Assembly (NCBI GenBank): GCA_963978905.1
Contig: OZ022257.1
Span: 14,031,664-14,095,663, forward strand
Direction: 5' to 3'
Length of the DNA stretch: 64,000 bases
Source: Trichostrongylus colubriformis
Taxonomy: Eukaryota > Nematoda > Chromadorea > Rhabditida > Trichostrongylidae
The notes under the pieces are model-generated. The model did no database searches. It saw nothing but the letters and a program-made list of their open reading frames with translations, and was not told the origin of the DNA. The position numbers were made by a program, and so were the translations under genes. Shown piece after piece: positions 37,302-49,100 of this stretch; the first letter of the stretch is position 1, and each line of letters opens with the position of its first letter.

Positions 37302-37558
37302 TAGGTGTGTGAATAACAATTTGAAGTTCTAAAATTTATTCTCAAAAGGCTCAAAAATCCACAAAAGAGCGCGAAAGAATGCGAAAAATTTTTTGCTTAT
37401 TGACAAGCTTTCGGCGCTTAGCGCCTTTCTCAAGCTTATCTTACCCGGTTGCGGAAGAGGAAATTTCCACTTCCGCAACCTGGTAAAATAAGCTCTTTTG
37501 TGGATTTGTGAGTCTTTTGAGAATAAATTTTTCAGCCTCAAATTGTTATTCACACATT
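37302..37558. mobile_element. Palindromic MITE, ~257 bp
   Basis: GTGTGTGAATAACAATTTGA near 37302 pairs with TCAAATTGTTATTCACAC at 37540-37557. An inner pair (CTCTTTTGTGGATTT) and a central GGCGCTTAGCGCC hairpin are also present. Confidence 0.65.
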
Positions 37559-38402
37559 TAGATTGGCATGAGGCTTAGGAGCAGAACAATACTTAGAGAT
37601 ATTTTTATGGGCTATTTTATATAATAGTAAGCTATTTATTTAGTTTCTAACAGGCGATAGAGGCGTGTCGTTATATTATATGAGTACCTTTATTATGAAT
37701 TATGTTATACTACATATATTAAATTGGTTATATTGACTTAGATAGGTTAAGATATACCGTCCATGATACTCAGATCCCTGAATATGTCTTAAGTGATACC
37801 TCATGAGTTCGACCCGAGGAATGATGACTCTCTCAAGAGAAAATTATCAAAAAAAACTCCGCTATCAGGAAAATTCACTGAATTTCATTTAATATAGAGT
37901 GCTATATCGTAGTTACAGCCTCACTCACAAAGACTACCTTTTTGTATGTTCATAGTAAACATTCAAGTATAAATGAGAGCACCAGTAAATAACTTCTTGT
38001 GTGACATTGTTGTTACAGACGTAATAGTACACATGAGGGGTTGCGAAAACCGTGTAGTCTGTTGCAAGCGATTCTTTATAAGTGTTATCGCACAAAGATC
38101 AGTTAAGAAGTGGTTGTTTCCTCGACAGTTCTAGACCAGTTCCGGTCTCGCCCTACAACACACACATATGTACACTGTAAACGATGAAAACCCTCGTGCT
38201 GGCTTCACTTGCATCCGTCCAGTCAACAAAGAAACTCATTTCAGATGATCAACTCGCTCAAATGGACTCCTTGTTTATGCGTCATACATTCGCCCTATAC
38301 TTTGCAGAAAGTATGACACATCTGGTGCGGTTTATTTGATCCTACCAATAATGTAAAATGGTTTCCGTTTTCAACTCATATTTTTGTTGTGCTCCTTGAC
38401 CT

Positions 38403-38909
38403 ACAGTAGCGCTCAAAAGTCTTCGGCCAAATGGTTTTCACCTGGGTTTTTCACTTGTAACTTTTTTGCACCTGCACCGATCTAAGAGAAATTTTAGTAT
38501 GTTGTACTTGGAGACACTGCATACTTAATATACTATTTTGGCGCTCAACGGTGTAAGTTACGTGGTTAAATGCAATTTTCTGTTTTTGGAGTGCCATCCC
38601 TATGCCACCCCCCTGTGCCGCTGTCATCAAAAGTCGTGGTCTTTCTACAAAACACTGATGTTCTCTGAGGCTTGCTCGTTTTGTTTTGTAACGAGAGCCG
38701 TTTTTCTTGACCAAGCCTTTCCCTTTTCTCCGGTGGTTTTGTAGTAAGTTCTCGTAAAAAACCATGAAAAGAGTCAAGCGGCACTCAAGCAGAAGGAAAT
38801 GTTGACAATAGATTCAGGCACCATATATCAAAATTTTGTCAAATTTGGTCAGGCGGAAAAAAAAGTTATGACAAAAAGTGTTTGGCCGAATTCTTTTGAG
38901 CGCTACTGT
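38403..38909. mobile_element. Tc1/mariner-type MITE, ~507 bp, TA-flanked
   Basis: Left end CAGTAGCGCTCAAAAGTCTT then CGGCCAAA; right end TTTGGCCGAATTCTTTTGAG then CGCTACTG; TA on both sides. The interior has no transposase. Confidence 0.75.
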
Positions 38910-39439
38910 ATGTATGTCACCAATTATCGGGCTGTGTGGGAAAGGCGAATAATTCGCTTGGATGGAATTCGACAATACGCTGCATCGGCCTTGTAAATCA
39001 CAGGTGGAGCTCTCTTCATTATAAGCGATCATAGCGTGTGCTAGTTTCTATCCTGCAAGATTTAGACGTAAAGGTCCATTCCCTGATTAGGAATCGCTAC
39101 CTCGCGATTCCGTTTTCCATTTGAGTGAGTTCAATTGGCCTCACTGCGACATGCGCTACAGCCCGTGTAACACCCACTCAGAAATGTCTCCCTCCCTCTC
39201 TCCTCCTCCTCATACTCCATTTTTTCACTCAATAGTCACCATGAACCGTGAAAATACAAATTTAAGAAAAACTGCATGCTTGGTGGAGCTTGTGAAGGTG
39301 CTATGGTGTAGGTCACGGTTCTGCAATCATACTCGATCTACTTCTCCTTGCAAGTGGGTGTGCACCCTTTTGCCAGGATTTCGCAACGCGAGCTGTGTGC
39401 GCCGCTAGTGTTGGGTCGTTACACAGTAATGCTAGGGAA

Positions 39440-39900
39440 GCCATACACAGTTGACTTGTAATCGCTTTGGGACCCGACAACACGGCGTCTTTAGCTCGCC
39501 CACATCGCTTCGCTTACCCGCGGTGCGAAATCCTGACTAAGGGTACACACAGATGCCCATAGACAATGTGTAGGAAGAGAAGCAGTCAGTTTCGGCGACA
39601 AGACATACAAAAAACCTTCGACTACGCCGATCGCAATCTATTTAATTTGGGCCGTCTGGCTGGGATAGGGTGCATAACTTTATTTATTCAATTTGTTCAC
39701 TCAGCATAGGTCTGCATGCGCTTCTACAAACCTTTAGCTCGCCCGTATCGCTTCGGTCCCGACCCGCCGCGGTGCGCAATCCTGACATAAGGGTACATAC
39801 CTTTGCAAGTCAGTCAGTGACATTCAAAAAACATTCTAAAGTCCATGCTGATGTGGAATGCGTAGCTTATCCTGGATGGGACACTGGGTACATTAGGGTT
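39440..39900 (+). repeat. Doubled ~230 bp repeat
   Basis: Two tandem, diverged units each contain TTTAGCTCGCCC..ATCGCTTCG, CGCGGTGCG.AATCCTGAC and AAGGGTACA. The block GACTACGCCGATCGCA and GGGATAGGGTGCATAAC recurs inverted at 33480-33540. Confidence 0.5.
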
Positions 39901-40419
39901 CATAACAATCATTTATTTAAAAAGAAAAAAAACCTCGAGATACAGCCTTGTACACACAGCAGCCCAGATCGAAAGCCAAGTCACACTTTCAGTGACTCAA
40001 ATATGTAGAAGTAAAAGATGACTACTAGAAGAATCAGCAACTACAGTTCGAAATAATAACAAAAAAAAATGTTTGAAACTTATAGTGTCAGACAGTGGAA
40101 TGCACGATTAATTTGAATAACGATTAGTGCATTACTACATGGGTATGATCAACGATAGATCGATTGGGGACGATCGAGGCAATCACGCGTTCCAGTTGTG
40201 GAGTTGTTGTGTGCTGGTCGCGCCATGCATTCAGAGCTCTGCAAAAAATGAGCATTTTTAAAGTTCGCTCAACAATTACAACTGAGAAGTAGTGGTCACA
40301 GCATAGACCTTGTCTGGGAGTTATGAGCATCACTCTCAAATATAATAACTGACCTAAAGATATAATTATTGCTATATCACCTAGATTAAACAAACGATTC
40401 TCAGCCAGGGCACATCAAG

Positions 40420-40770
40420 GTGTCGAGGAAATTGGCCGGTCTAGTTTAACCCCCTCTCCTCAAAGGGGACCCGAATACGACCCCGTCCCGCTTTTTCGAT
40501 ATCTACATAATACCTACAGGAACAGTAAGTACTATCGCCGATTGCAGAGTATTAGTAAGTGTTCTATTACTGTGATTTTTGAGTTGATCGCTTGAATTCG
40601 ATTATACTTTCTTACATAACAGGGTCATTGACGGCACGTTCCCCTAGCCAAGGAATATTGCTGACCTTTGCAATTATGACTCTTCCCCTATCTCACCCAT
40701 CAAGTACGACCCCCTGTCGAGAAATCCTCCACTCCGGGTGTACCCTGTTCTCAACCCTTTCGGCTGCACC
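40420..40770 (-). repeat. TACGACCCC-family dispersed repeat
   Basis: GAATACGACCCCGTCCCG, TCGATATCTACATAATACC, ATCAAGTACGACCCCCTGTC and GGGTGTACCCTGTTC in order, with extra bases between the halves. Confidence 0.5.
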
Positions 40771-40921
40771 GGAGTAATTATTTTAGCGCAGAAAATGGGG
40801 TTTTTAGAGTAGCTAAAGAATAATTGTAACACTGGTCGAGGCTGCATTCATAGTCGGCGAAGCGATCGTAGTTATCCCAGTGCAGGCCCTACGATCAATA
40901 TGTTGGCGTCCTCGAGCACGC

Positions 40922-41000
40922 CGGGTGTATATCGCTAGGACAGAAACGTCGCGTGCCGAACACGACCACGCGACGGTTCTGTCCTAGCGATATACACCCG
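40922..41000. repeat. 79 bp hairpin with 24 bp perfect arms
   Basis: Positions 40922-40945 (CGGGTGTATATCGCTAGGAC plus AGAA) pair exactly with 40977-41000; a further CGTCGCGTG / CACGCGACG pair lies inside, so only about 10 bases remain as loop. Confidence 0.75.
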
Positions 41001-41211
41001 AGCACGCCAGCGCCAGCAAGCATGCTTACCGACGAGGGCTGGCTTGCGGCAATCACATTCGCTGCTATAAAAAAAGATTCTCTACAAAATTTGGAGGTAA
41101 TTTATCAGTTTTTTTTTGAGTGTCTTTGAGCACCTTTCGAAATCGTAAAGTTTTTTTTTAACAGAACTGTACTGTTTTTGAAGATGACCCGTCTATTCCA
41201 TGACTCATATA

Positions 41212-41341
41212 GCCGAGGCCACACTTTGCGATGTTGCGGTAGCGCGATTCCGCATGCAAAGACGCAGTGCTGCAGAATCTCAACGTCACAGAAACGCGTG
41301 CGAAAGTGCGACATTACAGAATCGCGAAGCCTAAACACGGC
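41212..41341. mobile_element. GGCC-end palindromic MITE
   Basis: GAGGCCACACTTTGCGATGT... pairs loosely with ...AATCGCGAAGCCTAAACACGG. Similar to 24211-24359 and 63800-63946. Confidence 0.45.
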
Positions 41342-42059
41342 GTGAGAGTCGGAACCTGTGCCACTGACTGAACTTTACAGAAAATTCTGGTAGCAATGAT
41401 TCTAATCGTAAATGCATGGCTGACCTTTCTGCAACATTTCCCTGTTCGGCGTTTAGTTCGGTTACTTTTGTCTTATTCAATATTAAACGGACACGGGCAA
41501 CAGAAGAAGCGTCTGAAGATGGGGATGGTATGATCTGGAAAGAACTCATCATCATCAAAGCTTGTATATACACCTATATTTGTATTGGTTTTTTTCGTTC
41601 AATATTCATTTTGCAGCAGAGTATTTTTCAGTTTAGGTAGGTAAAACCGAGCGTCGAATAACGTTCTGATGCAGCTGCACGATGGAGGTTGGTAGACCGT
41701 AATTTATAAGGATAAATGGAGTTAAACTATTTGAAAAGTCGCCATACGTTCCATTATTACTGTACTAGCTGTTGAAATGAAGAATATGAAAGATCTCGGC
41801 GCTAATCAATTTCCTTTGCAGAATGCGCCACGCATCCCAACTCCAGCTAGAAACGTGGCAGCAGATGACTGCGACTTGGCCATACAATGACTTACGGCGG
41901 CCAGCCCATGTACAAGCCGGATCTTTTATCCTCCTAGAAGAGTGTGATGCCCATTCATCTACCACGAATCGAACGAAGGTTTGGTTGGCCTGGGCTGGCA
42001 TTGATAAGGGATTGTATGGCGCACCGTGAACTGGGCATGCATGCCACCTGTCACTACAG

Positions 42060-42178
42060 TTCATTTCGGAGCGCTTGATAGGGCGTGGCCCACAGACCTG
42101 GATGAGAGTGTGTCAAACTCTTTCACCCCGCCACGTACTCTTACTCTCGCCACTGAGGCCACGCCCTATCTAGCGCTG
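42060..42178. mobile_element. Short palindromic MITE related to 10427-10600
   Basis: AGTTCATTTCGGAGCGCTTG then ATAGGGCGTGGCCCA pairs with GGCCACGCCCTATCTAGCGC then TGTGACATGGAC. The interior GAGAGTGTG/ACTCTCGCC blocks resemble the 174 bp family. Confidence 0.55.
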
Positions 42179-42662
42179 TGACATGGACATCATCTCCGCC
42201 CACGATATTATTCATATTTTTGTTTGCCTAATACATCCTAATTATGTTTTGATTTATTGTAAAGTTTTCAAAAAATGCTCATCTCAATGTATTATCTCAA
42301 TAAGATGACCGGGGTTAATGGACTTTTAGACTGACTGGGGTTTACCGACGAGTTCCAGACGAGTTTCGTTGTAAAGTCAGCAACGACTAAAGGCTAAATT
42401 TCCGGCGAAACTGAAGAATTGCTGCAAAGACAGACATCGTTCCACCCGCAAAACTGCTCGGAGCAATTAATATCTCGCGGAACACCGTGCTTTTCACGTT
42501 TTCCAAGGCTGAACCGTTCATCGAAAAAGTTTAAAGAACGTGTTAACCAGACTGATAAGAACTGGGAAAAATAGGGAATACATGGCTGTTTAAGGGAAAA
42601 ATTGTGAATCGCATTTTCTTGCTTCACTTATCTCCTGCTCGTTAATGAAACGAGGGGCCTAC

Positions 42663-42960
42663 CTGTGCAATTCGAGTGATTTCAAATGGTTCATAAAGAT
42701 GAACCGAGATCGTCTTTTCATCGCTTGCAGTACCATTCAAGCTCATCACCGGTGCGTCAGGAATGAAACGTCGTACAGCCCGCAGAAGAGGTGAGTTTGA
42801 AGCTGAAAAGGCGCGTTGAAACCCCAATAATGCCAAATTCTCAGAAAAACGGAGCGACCTTACCCGGGGAAGTGTCAATGATGACATCGCCATGAAGTCT
42901 TGAAACGTCATCGGTTATTCGTAGATTTTCCATGAGACGAGACAGCATGTCTTGTTGATG
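42663..42960 (-). CDS. Unrecognised gene, two internal exons
   Basis: Exons 42960-42864 and 42802-42663 have TTTCCAG and CCTTTTCAG acceptors, GTAAGG and GTAGGC donors, and join in phase. They read HQQDMLSRLMENLRITDD, VSRLHGDVIIDTSPGASNSP, LLRAVRRFIPDAPV and ISVHLYEPFEITRIAQ. Composition and splice sites are those of a real gene. I do not recognise the family. Exons on either side must exist; they may connect to the exons at 45231-44880, but phases do not prove it. Confidence 0.5.
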
Positions 42961-43452
42961 CTGGAAAGTAACTCGAATGAAATTACATACGGGGACCGGA
43001 GCGCACATACGCGGGCCTAAGAACCAACCCTAAGATCGTCAATGAATTGTAGTGGGAACGTCTCTTCAACATGTTGCTGTAACATTGCTTCAATTGATTG
43101 TCGACTGGGTTTACCAGTTCCATATAAGGCAACTGGTATACCGCTTGAGCATACTAAAGCAACAGTTTATGATTTTCATTTTCACAATCCAAATTCAAAG
43201 CAAAGCCCTTAGCGGCCATTCAAAGACCAATTTTTTCAGATTTTTTTCGGGAAGGGGTAACGAAATTTGGCTAATGACAAGGGCGCTGAGTCTCAGGAAA
43301 AATGTGAGTGTAGGTCGCATTTACATTTGGCGATCACGATGGACACAGTAAAGCTCCGTGACCATTATTACTACTACTCTTTGCTGTTTCCAAAACTTGT
43401 AGGATTTTTTCAAACATCATTTTTTATTATTTTTTCTTCAAACAAACAACAA

Positions 43453-44348
43453 TCAGGCAACAACGTATTCACCATTGTTATCGACAACACTCTGCCACCA
43501 CATAGGTAGATCGTTGATTCCCTCCTCACAGAACTCTGGGTTCTGAGAGTCGTAGAAGTCAGCGATCGCCTTTGCAAGTAAGTCATTATCAACAAAAATT
43601 CTCTTGGCCAGGAAGGATTCAAGAGGATGGGGAAGGTGATAGTCAGAAGGGGCAATGTCTGGAGGGTATGGCGAGTGGGGCAGGACATCCCAGCCGAACT
43701 CGTGTAGCTTGGCCTGGGTACTCTTTGCGATGTGAGAACTGGGGGTGTGTTGCAAGTGTTCCGATTTCTAGAGGTCGGCACCGAACTGGGTCACCGCCCT
43801 TCGCGAATTGTCCGAATGGTAGCGTGTCCTGCCGTCTGGGCCCTCCCAGATTTGCCTAAGCCTTATTAGAGAGGAGCTTTGGAAGCGTGTTTTTACCTGT
43901 TTTTACCTAATTGCAATCCGCCGCGCAACCTGACCTGACCTCACCAGTCGGAACACTTGCACTCCACCCGAGAACTGGCGCTGTCATGAAGGAGGGTGAC
44001 CACGGACCTTTTCCGGCGCTTTCCTCGAACAGCGATGGCGAGCTGCTGGAGCTGGTGGGTGCATACTGCAGCGGTGACTGCCTCGCCTTGTACGAGCACC
44101 TCCTGGAAGCATTCCTTCCGCGTTCCAGAGGTACACAGTCCTGAGCGTATATTGTCTTCCATGTCAATCTCGCCGTTGCTGAAGCTGACGAACCAGCGGC
44201 GCACGGTCTCGTAGCTCACACATCCCTTGCCCAATGCAGCGTTGATGGAGTGGCAAGCTTTCGTCGCTTTGGTGCCGTGAGACCACTCATAGTAGATGAC
44301 ACCGCGTTTTGGGTGGGTATCAGCTACGGGCATTGTAGCTCTCTCCAC
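43453..44348 (-). pseudogene. Second mariner transposase, broken by a MITE and internal deletion
   Basis: The N-terminal part (44348-43962) has the mariner helix-turn-helix region: INAALGKGCVSYETVRRWF and FSNGEIDMEDNIRSG, then jumps to VVTLLHDSASS, so the section with the first catalytic Asp is deleted. The C-terminal part (43747-43453) has HIAKSTQAKLHEFGWDVLPH, SPYPPDIAPSDYHL (third Asp) and ends NNGEYVVA. It belongs to a different mariner lineage from 11275-12543. No terminal repeats were found. Confidence 0.85.
43748..43961. mobile_element. MITE inserted in the mariner pseudogene
   Basis: TGCAAGTGTTCCGA at 43749 and its inverse TCGGAACACTTGCA at 43947-43960 bound about 210 bases that interrupt the mariner frame between its HDSA and HTPSSH parts. 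A matching single end (GGCAAGTGTTCCGA) lies at 31205. Confidence 0.65.
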
Positions 44349-44879
44349 GGAATCTGGTGGGTCGATACATATTTTGTTGGAAAGCTTAGAGAACCTCCTA
44401 CCATATTCCTACATCGCCTAGATCTGCCTCGAAGTGAACAACAGTTATTGATTTTTTGGAAGAATCCTGCAGTACTTTTAGGACAAACTGATACATTGCT
44501 GTTGCCACTGAATGTGAATCAGTGAGTCCGTTTGATGGCGGGATTTAGCCTAAGACACCTGGTCTCTCTCATCCGAATGGGCCCTCTTCCTGGATTTAAT
44601 TTTTCGGTGTACTTTTCAGTACGAGAGTGGGGCACTCTGCAGGTATTATACGAGGACACAGCTGTGAGCCGAAGGATGAGGATTTGCCCTAGCTTAAAAG
44701 TAGGCTGATCAGTACGCCCGAGAAGTGCCAAGCATTCGACTACCATACACAACGTGGTGTTTGGAATTTTCCATAGTTTCAAGCAAATTTTTGGCCGTAT
44801 GTGGGTAAAGGACGGCATTTAATGCCAGCAAATGCGATTCTGGTGTTCGCATCCTAGCCGATGAAGTAGGGGAGCTTAC

Positions 44880-45231
44880 CACCAGCGCCTTGAAAAGAGA
44901 AGCTCCGAGGGGAATGTACCACTTCTCCACCTCCCGTATCTAGCGTCAATATTTGTATAAGACAAATGATTATAGAATTTCGGTAACAGGGCGAATGAGA
45001 TCTACAGAAGCCCACCGTCAGTCAACCATCACCCCCACGCACGGTAGAAAGGCTGAATATCTACTTAGCAGTGGATAATATTCAAGAATGCCTTGATTAA
45101 ATGAGTCTATTTGGAACAAAAATTCACTAAGACAGATTTCGCGAGAATTTTATTGGGAAAAGTTGGAACTCACATAGTTTCGTCATTAAAGCCGCTAGTT
45201 TTCCTTCTCCCACAACGATAGCGGAGGCCAT
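44880..45231 (-). CDS. Start of an unrecognised gene, two exons
   Basis: A TTTCAG acceptor two bases before ATG (45231) suggests a trans-spliced start. Exon 45231-45174 reads MASAIVVGEGKLAALMTKL, has a GTGAGT donor, and joins in phase to 44939-44880 (YTGGGEVVHSPRSFSFQGAG, donor GTAAGC). The family is unknown. The acceptor of the second exon (GCTAG) is weak. It could be the 5' end of the gene with exons at 42960-42663. Confidence 0.4.
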
Positions 45232-46176
45232 TTCTGAAACATTGTAGATCAATGTCACATGGAAAGTGGTTAAAAACTTTCACAAAACAAAAGTACTAAA
45301 AATGGGCTTGAAGGCAAGAATGAAGAAGAAAAAGAAGGAAGTATAGTCGCGGTGGTCGGCGATGAGGAGTTCTGGAAAAAATGAGAAATTCCATATATGG
45401 TTGCAATCAAAGAGAGCAAATTGAGTGAAGTGTGATCTATTGAGGAATCGGTTGACAGGAAGAACGTTCAGGGTACATCGATCACGACAAGACCATAACA
45501 AATCGCCTCCTTATCAGACGATAACTTTCCTGTACAGGGGAAAACGACCCGCTAAACCCCTTTGCAAGTGTCAGCTGTAAGCGAGCGGTCAAGCCGAAAT
45601 GGCTGAGCAGTGGTGGGAATGACACTGGCCATTGGCCGTTTCGGGGGACGTCGACCGGCGGCCTTCCCTGTGCAAACCGATCGGAGGTCAGTCGGGTTCC
45701 CGTGCGTAGCGCATGGTAATTACGTGCCAACCACATGTTCCACCACCACCAGCGTCCACCACTTCCGATCACCCCATCCCATCTGTCCGCCGCGTTTCAT
45801 CTCAACGCGATCAACAAAAACACATCTTTTGCAGCGAACACTTCATAGTAAGAACGATGGACGAAGATACTGTAAATACGGCATTAGACAGCCGGTCGTA
45901 GACGGTAAGTTTCCGAGGAGGGCTCTCGTGGACTTTTCAGCATCCGTGCCCATTGACCACAGTCATTCGTCACTTCGCATTGACCAATTACACGTTTCCT
46001 GAAAAGTATACCGCCAGTAGCTGTGCTTTCATCTCTTGGTTAAGGCTCATAGATGAAATATTTGGTTGCTAAAAAGTATAGAACACCACGTTTTTAAGTT
46101 TCAAGTGTAAATTCCTATATAGGGATCAGGCAAACAAACAAATTCCACTGGAGAATAGATGACAACTGTACGATCA
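45232..46176. other. Intergenic, no supported gene
   Basis: GC-rich around 45590-45780 and with a GTAAGT-type donor at 45904; could include a promoter or untranslated exon, but no reading frame is convincing. Confidence 0.35.
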
Positions 46177-49100
46177 CTATCGAGCACCTTTAAATTCAAT
46201 CCTTTTGCTTTGTTGCTGGCCCTCCACGTTAGAAATCGGAGCCCGCACTGCCGTCGTAGGCACTTGAAGTTGATATCGTCCCACCTCTTCTGAAGCACCG
46301 CTCTGTTGATACTTTGAAGCGTCAACTTTAGAGCGGTGGAACTGTCCTGCAACCTTGCTCTCCCACTGTCCCCATTCAGAGAAGCCTACCGGGCTGGGGT
46401 CTGGCGCAACAGAATGTTAATCAACAAAAAAATTTGGTAGACTGCCGAGTTCATTTACAAAACGAAATTTACTGTATAGGGTGCACTGTAGACTCTCATT
46501 TAGAACGTCTGAAGGCCTACATCGAAGCAAAAGTTTTGTACGCGCGATAACACAGCTTTCTATGTTTTTACAAGTATGCTAAATTATTTTTGATTTCTGA
46601 TAGCCGCTGAATTTTTGATTTTCGTTAGCTTCGATTTTCGATTTTTAAAAATCAGCAGTATCAAAAATCAAAAATAGTGCTCTATACTTTTCACCCTGTA
46701 CTTTGGGCCAATGGCCACACCTCCGCTATCAAGTATAATATCAAGGTGTAGAGAAGCGCGAACTCAGGTTATCAGTCGCGAATCTGTTATCAGTAACTTT
46801 TTCCAAAGCATGGGAAAGCGATGCGAAAGTGATCTGCTTGCAGAAAAGCAAGGGATGGGCAAATATGCATGCTCAGAAGAAAACGGCAGTTTCACTTCAA
46901 GTTTCCCCTAGTTTTCTGGATACAAGTATCGTCTACTTATTACTAGTAGCTAATGGAACTGAACAGAAATTTCAGTTCACCAGCAAGATACGAAAACGGA
47001 TCGGAGGGACAGTGCCTGCCCTCGTACCTCATCCTGTCCCGGTCCGTCAAGCATTTGGAACTCTTTTTTTGGAAGCATTTGGAAAAAAAAAATTCGTACT
47101 CGCCGAAGAGACAGCAATGATCGCAACGCAGGACTGCTCGTTCACTACTTTCAGTGCTGGCTGTGTGCTACCGGGGCGACAGGGGTGTGTACAGTCATGT
47201 TCAAAAATCGCGCGGCCACCCACGGCGAGCGGCGCTGCGGATGCGAGTTGCGCTACGGCGTGCGATTCCGTACATGTCCTATAGAGAAGCAGATAAATAA
47301 GCAAATACAGAAGCAGATAGATAAACTACAAATAATACCCAAAAACGTTAATAGCAATCATAGAAAACAAAAACGGAAATTGAGAAGCAGCTATCCCTTT
47401 GAAGGTACCTTACGTTATTAGATTATGGCGCCCAGAGCGGAACCCCGCACCGACTGCGGCAAGCCGTACTGACGGCGCCGCGAGTGCGACGCCGCTACGC
47501 GATTTTTGACGTAAAGGCACACACCCGGTAGACAGTATTGATCGTGGCAATGTCCTCACCTTCGATCGCAGCGCTTTGTTGAGGAATATGAATGCGGTTT
47601 GATTGTTCTACAACCTACTAATAGGGATGGAACGTGTCTGGAGAGATCGCACGAACACTAAAATCTTCGAAGGAAAATCTGCCCACTATATCCAGTACCT
47701 TAGGACCCTACAGCATAGGAATGTAAGTGATTGTGCGGGATTTTGAACGGCTGATTACCACGGGTGGTGACGTTAACGAGCTGTTTTTCAGAAGAAGATC
47801 GATGCAGTGGGGGAGATAAGAGGTAATTGAATGATGCTAGTTGCCTCCCATACAATTAGCATGGCTTTCAGTCCACTCCCCCTTCTTCCGCATAAATGAA
47901 ATGTAAAAATCTGGTTTTTTCCGCAGATGCATCGGCAAAAACCCTCGGTGGAGGCAACACTACATGCATTACTCATTGAAATACGCCCTATAAGATTACA
48001 GGCCGTTGGGAGTTAGGACGAGTGGGAAAATCCCCTCAGAAGCCAAAGCCTGAGGTGGATAGTGAGCGGAGGAGAGAAGAAGGCCACGTTACGCACAAAT
48101 TTGGAACCGAACCCATTGCCTGCTGTCCTTTTCTTTTCTTGACGAGGCGTACTTTCGACTTTCATCTGGCACTGTGGGTTACTTGCGCATTTTGATGGGT
48201 GTGACAGGAGTCGCGATGTACGTTATTGCGTGTGGCGACACGATTGCTCACTTTCGCCTCCTCCACAGTGTGCCGCAGAGAAAATGATTCATATCAGGCT
48301 GCATTCATAGTCTGCGGTGGTGTTGGCAGCAAGGCGTGGCTGCTTTCACGGCCAGGCAGATGGAGAGGGCGCAGACGCAGAGATGATGCACATTATGCCT
48401 AGGTACTAACTAAGAATTTTATGCTTGGTAGTTAACTAAGGGAACGAAAAAATCATTTTTCTTTCAGTATATAACGAGAAAATTGCTTCAAATGGACCAA
48501 ATAATCAATAACCAATATTTGCCTGAGGCTAGGGAAAGGAAATCCCCTCATCCCAGGCTCAGGATTACACAGATAGGAAAAACACACAAATCCGTTTCAT
48601 CGGAATCGTTTGTTTGCAAAACTCAAGCCCGACTCGGGCTATGCTCAGCGCTATGGCCTCTCTGCGCCCCAACCATAGCTTTGGAGACGCAGAGCACAGT
48701 GTACAGCCCCTCCCCCCCCCCCCCCTCCCTAACCCCTTCAGCGCCGGTGGGGCGCTTAACGACCCATTTTAGGTGCCCTGGTGCCCATCGCGAAAAAAGT
48801 TATTGGCAGGTCAAGGCAGTAGCCGGTGGAGGAGCCGCATCTTATTGTTAGTGCGACACGTGGACCCTATTAGCAGACTATTTATCCAGCTAATTCTAGC
48901 ATATTTACATAAACTCACTGTCCATCAATTCGCTGCACAAGTTGACAAACAATTAGTGCACTATAAACGTCGACCCGTAATAAATCGAACACGAGTTTCT
49001 TGGCAAAGTTCCAACCAGTCGGTGTCTCGTCGCTGGGCAGACGATGCTCCGATTTATGGATTTCATCGAATCGACCATCGTTGAATAAAATTGCTCGCAC

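Larger units (their letters stand above)
36579..42662. other. Intergenic, transposon remnants and repeats
   Basis: Contains a 257 bp MITE (37302-37558), a 510 bp Tc1-type MITE (38403-38909), a doubled repeat (39440-39900), a TACGACCCC copy (40420-40770), a long hairpin (40922-41000), a GGCC-type palindrome (41212-41341) and a MITE (42060-42178). No gene supported. Confidence 0.5.

Noticed and set aside
37380..37445. Hammerhead-like hairpin GGCGC..GCGCC followed by GAAAGC
   Set aside because: The box before the hairpin is CTTGAGA, not CTGANGA, and it sits at the centre of a palindromic MITE, so I did not count it with the Penelope tails.
39660..40008. 112-codon open frame
   Set aside because: Lies across the doubled repeat at 39440-39900 and has no protein-like character.
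48483..48851. 122-codon open frame with a Pro/Ser run
   Set aside because: The run comes from a 14-C homopolymer in an intron of the antisense double-C2 gene; no splice support.
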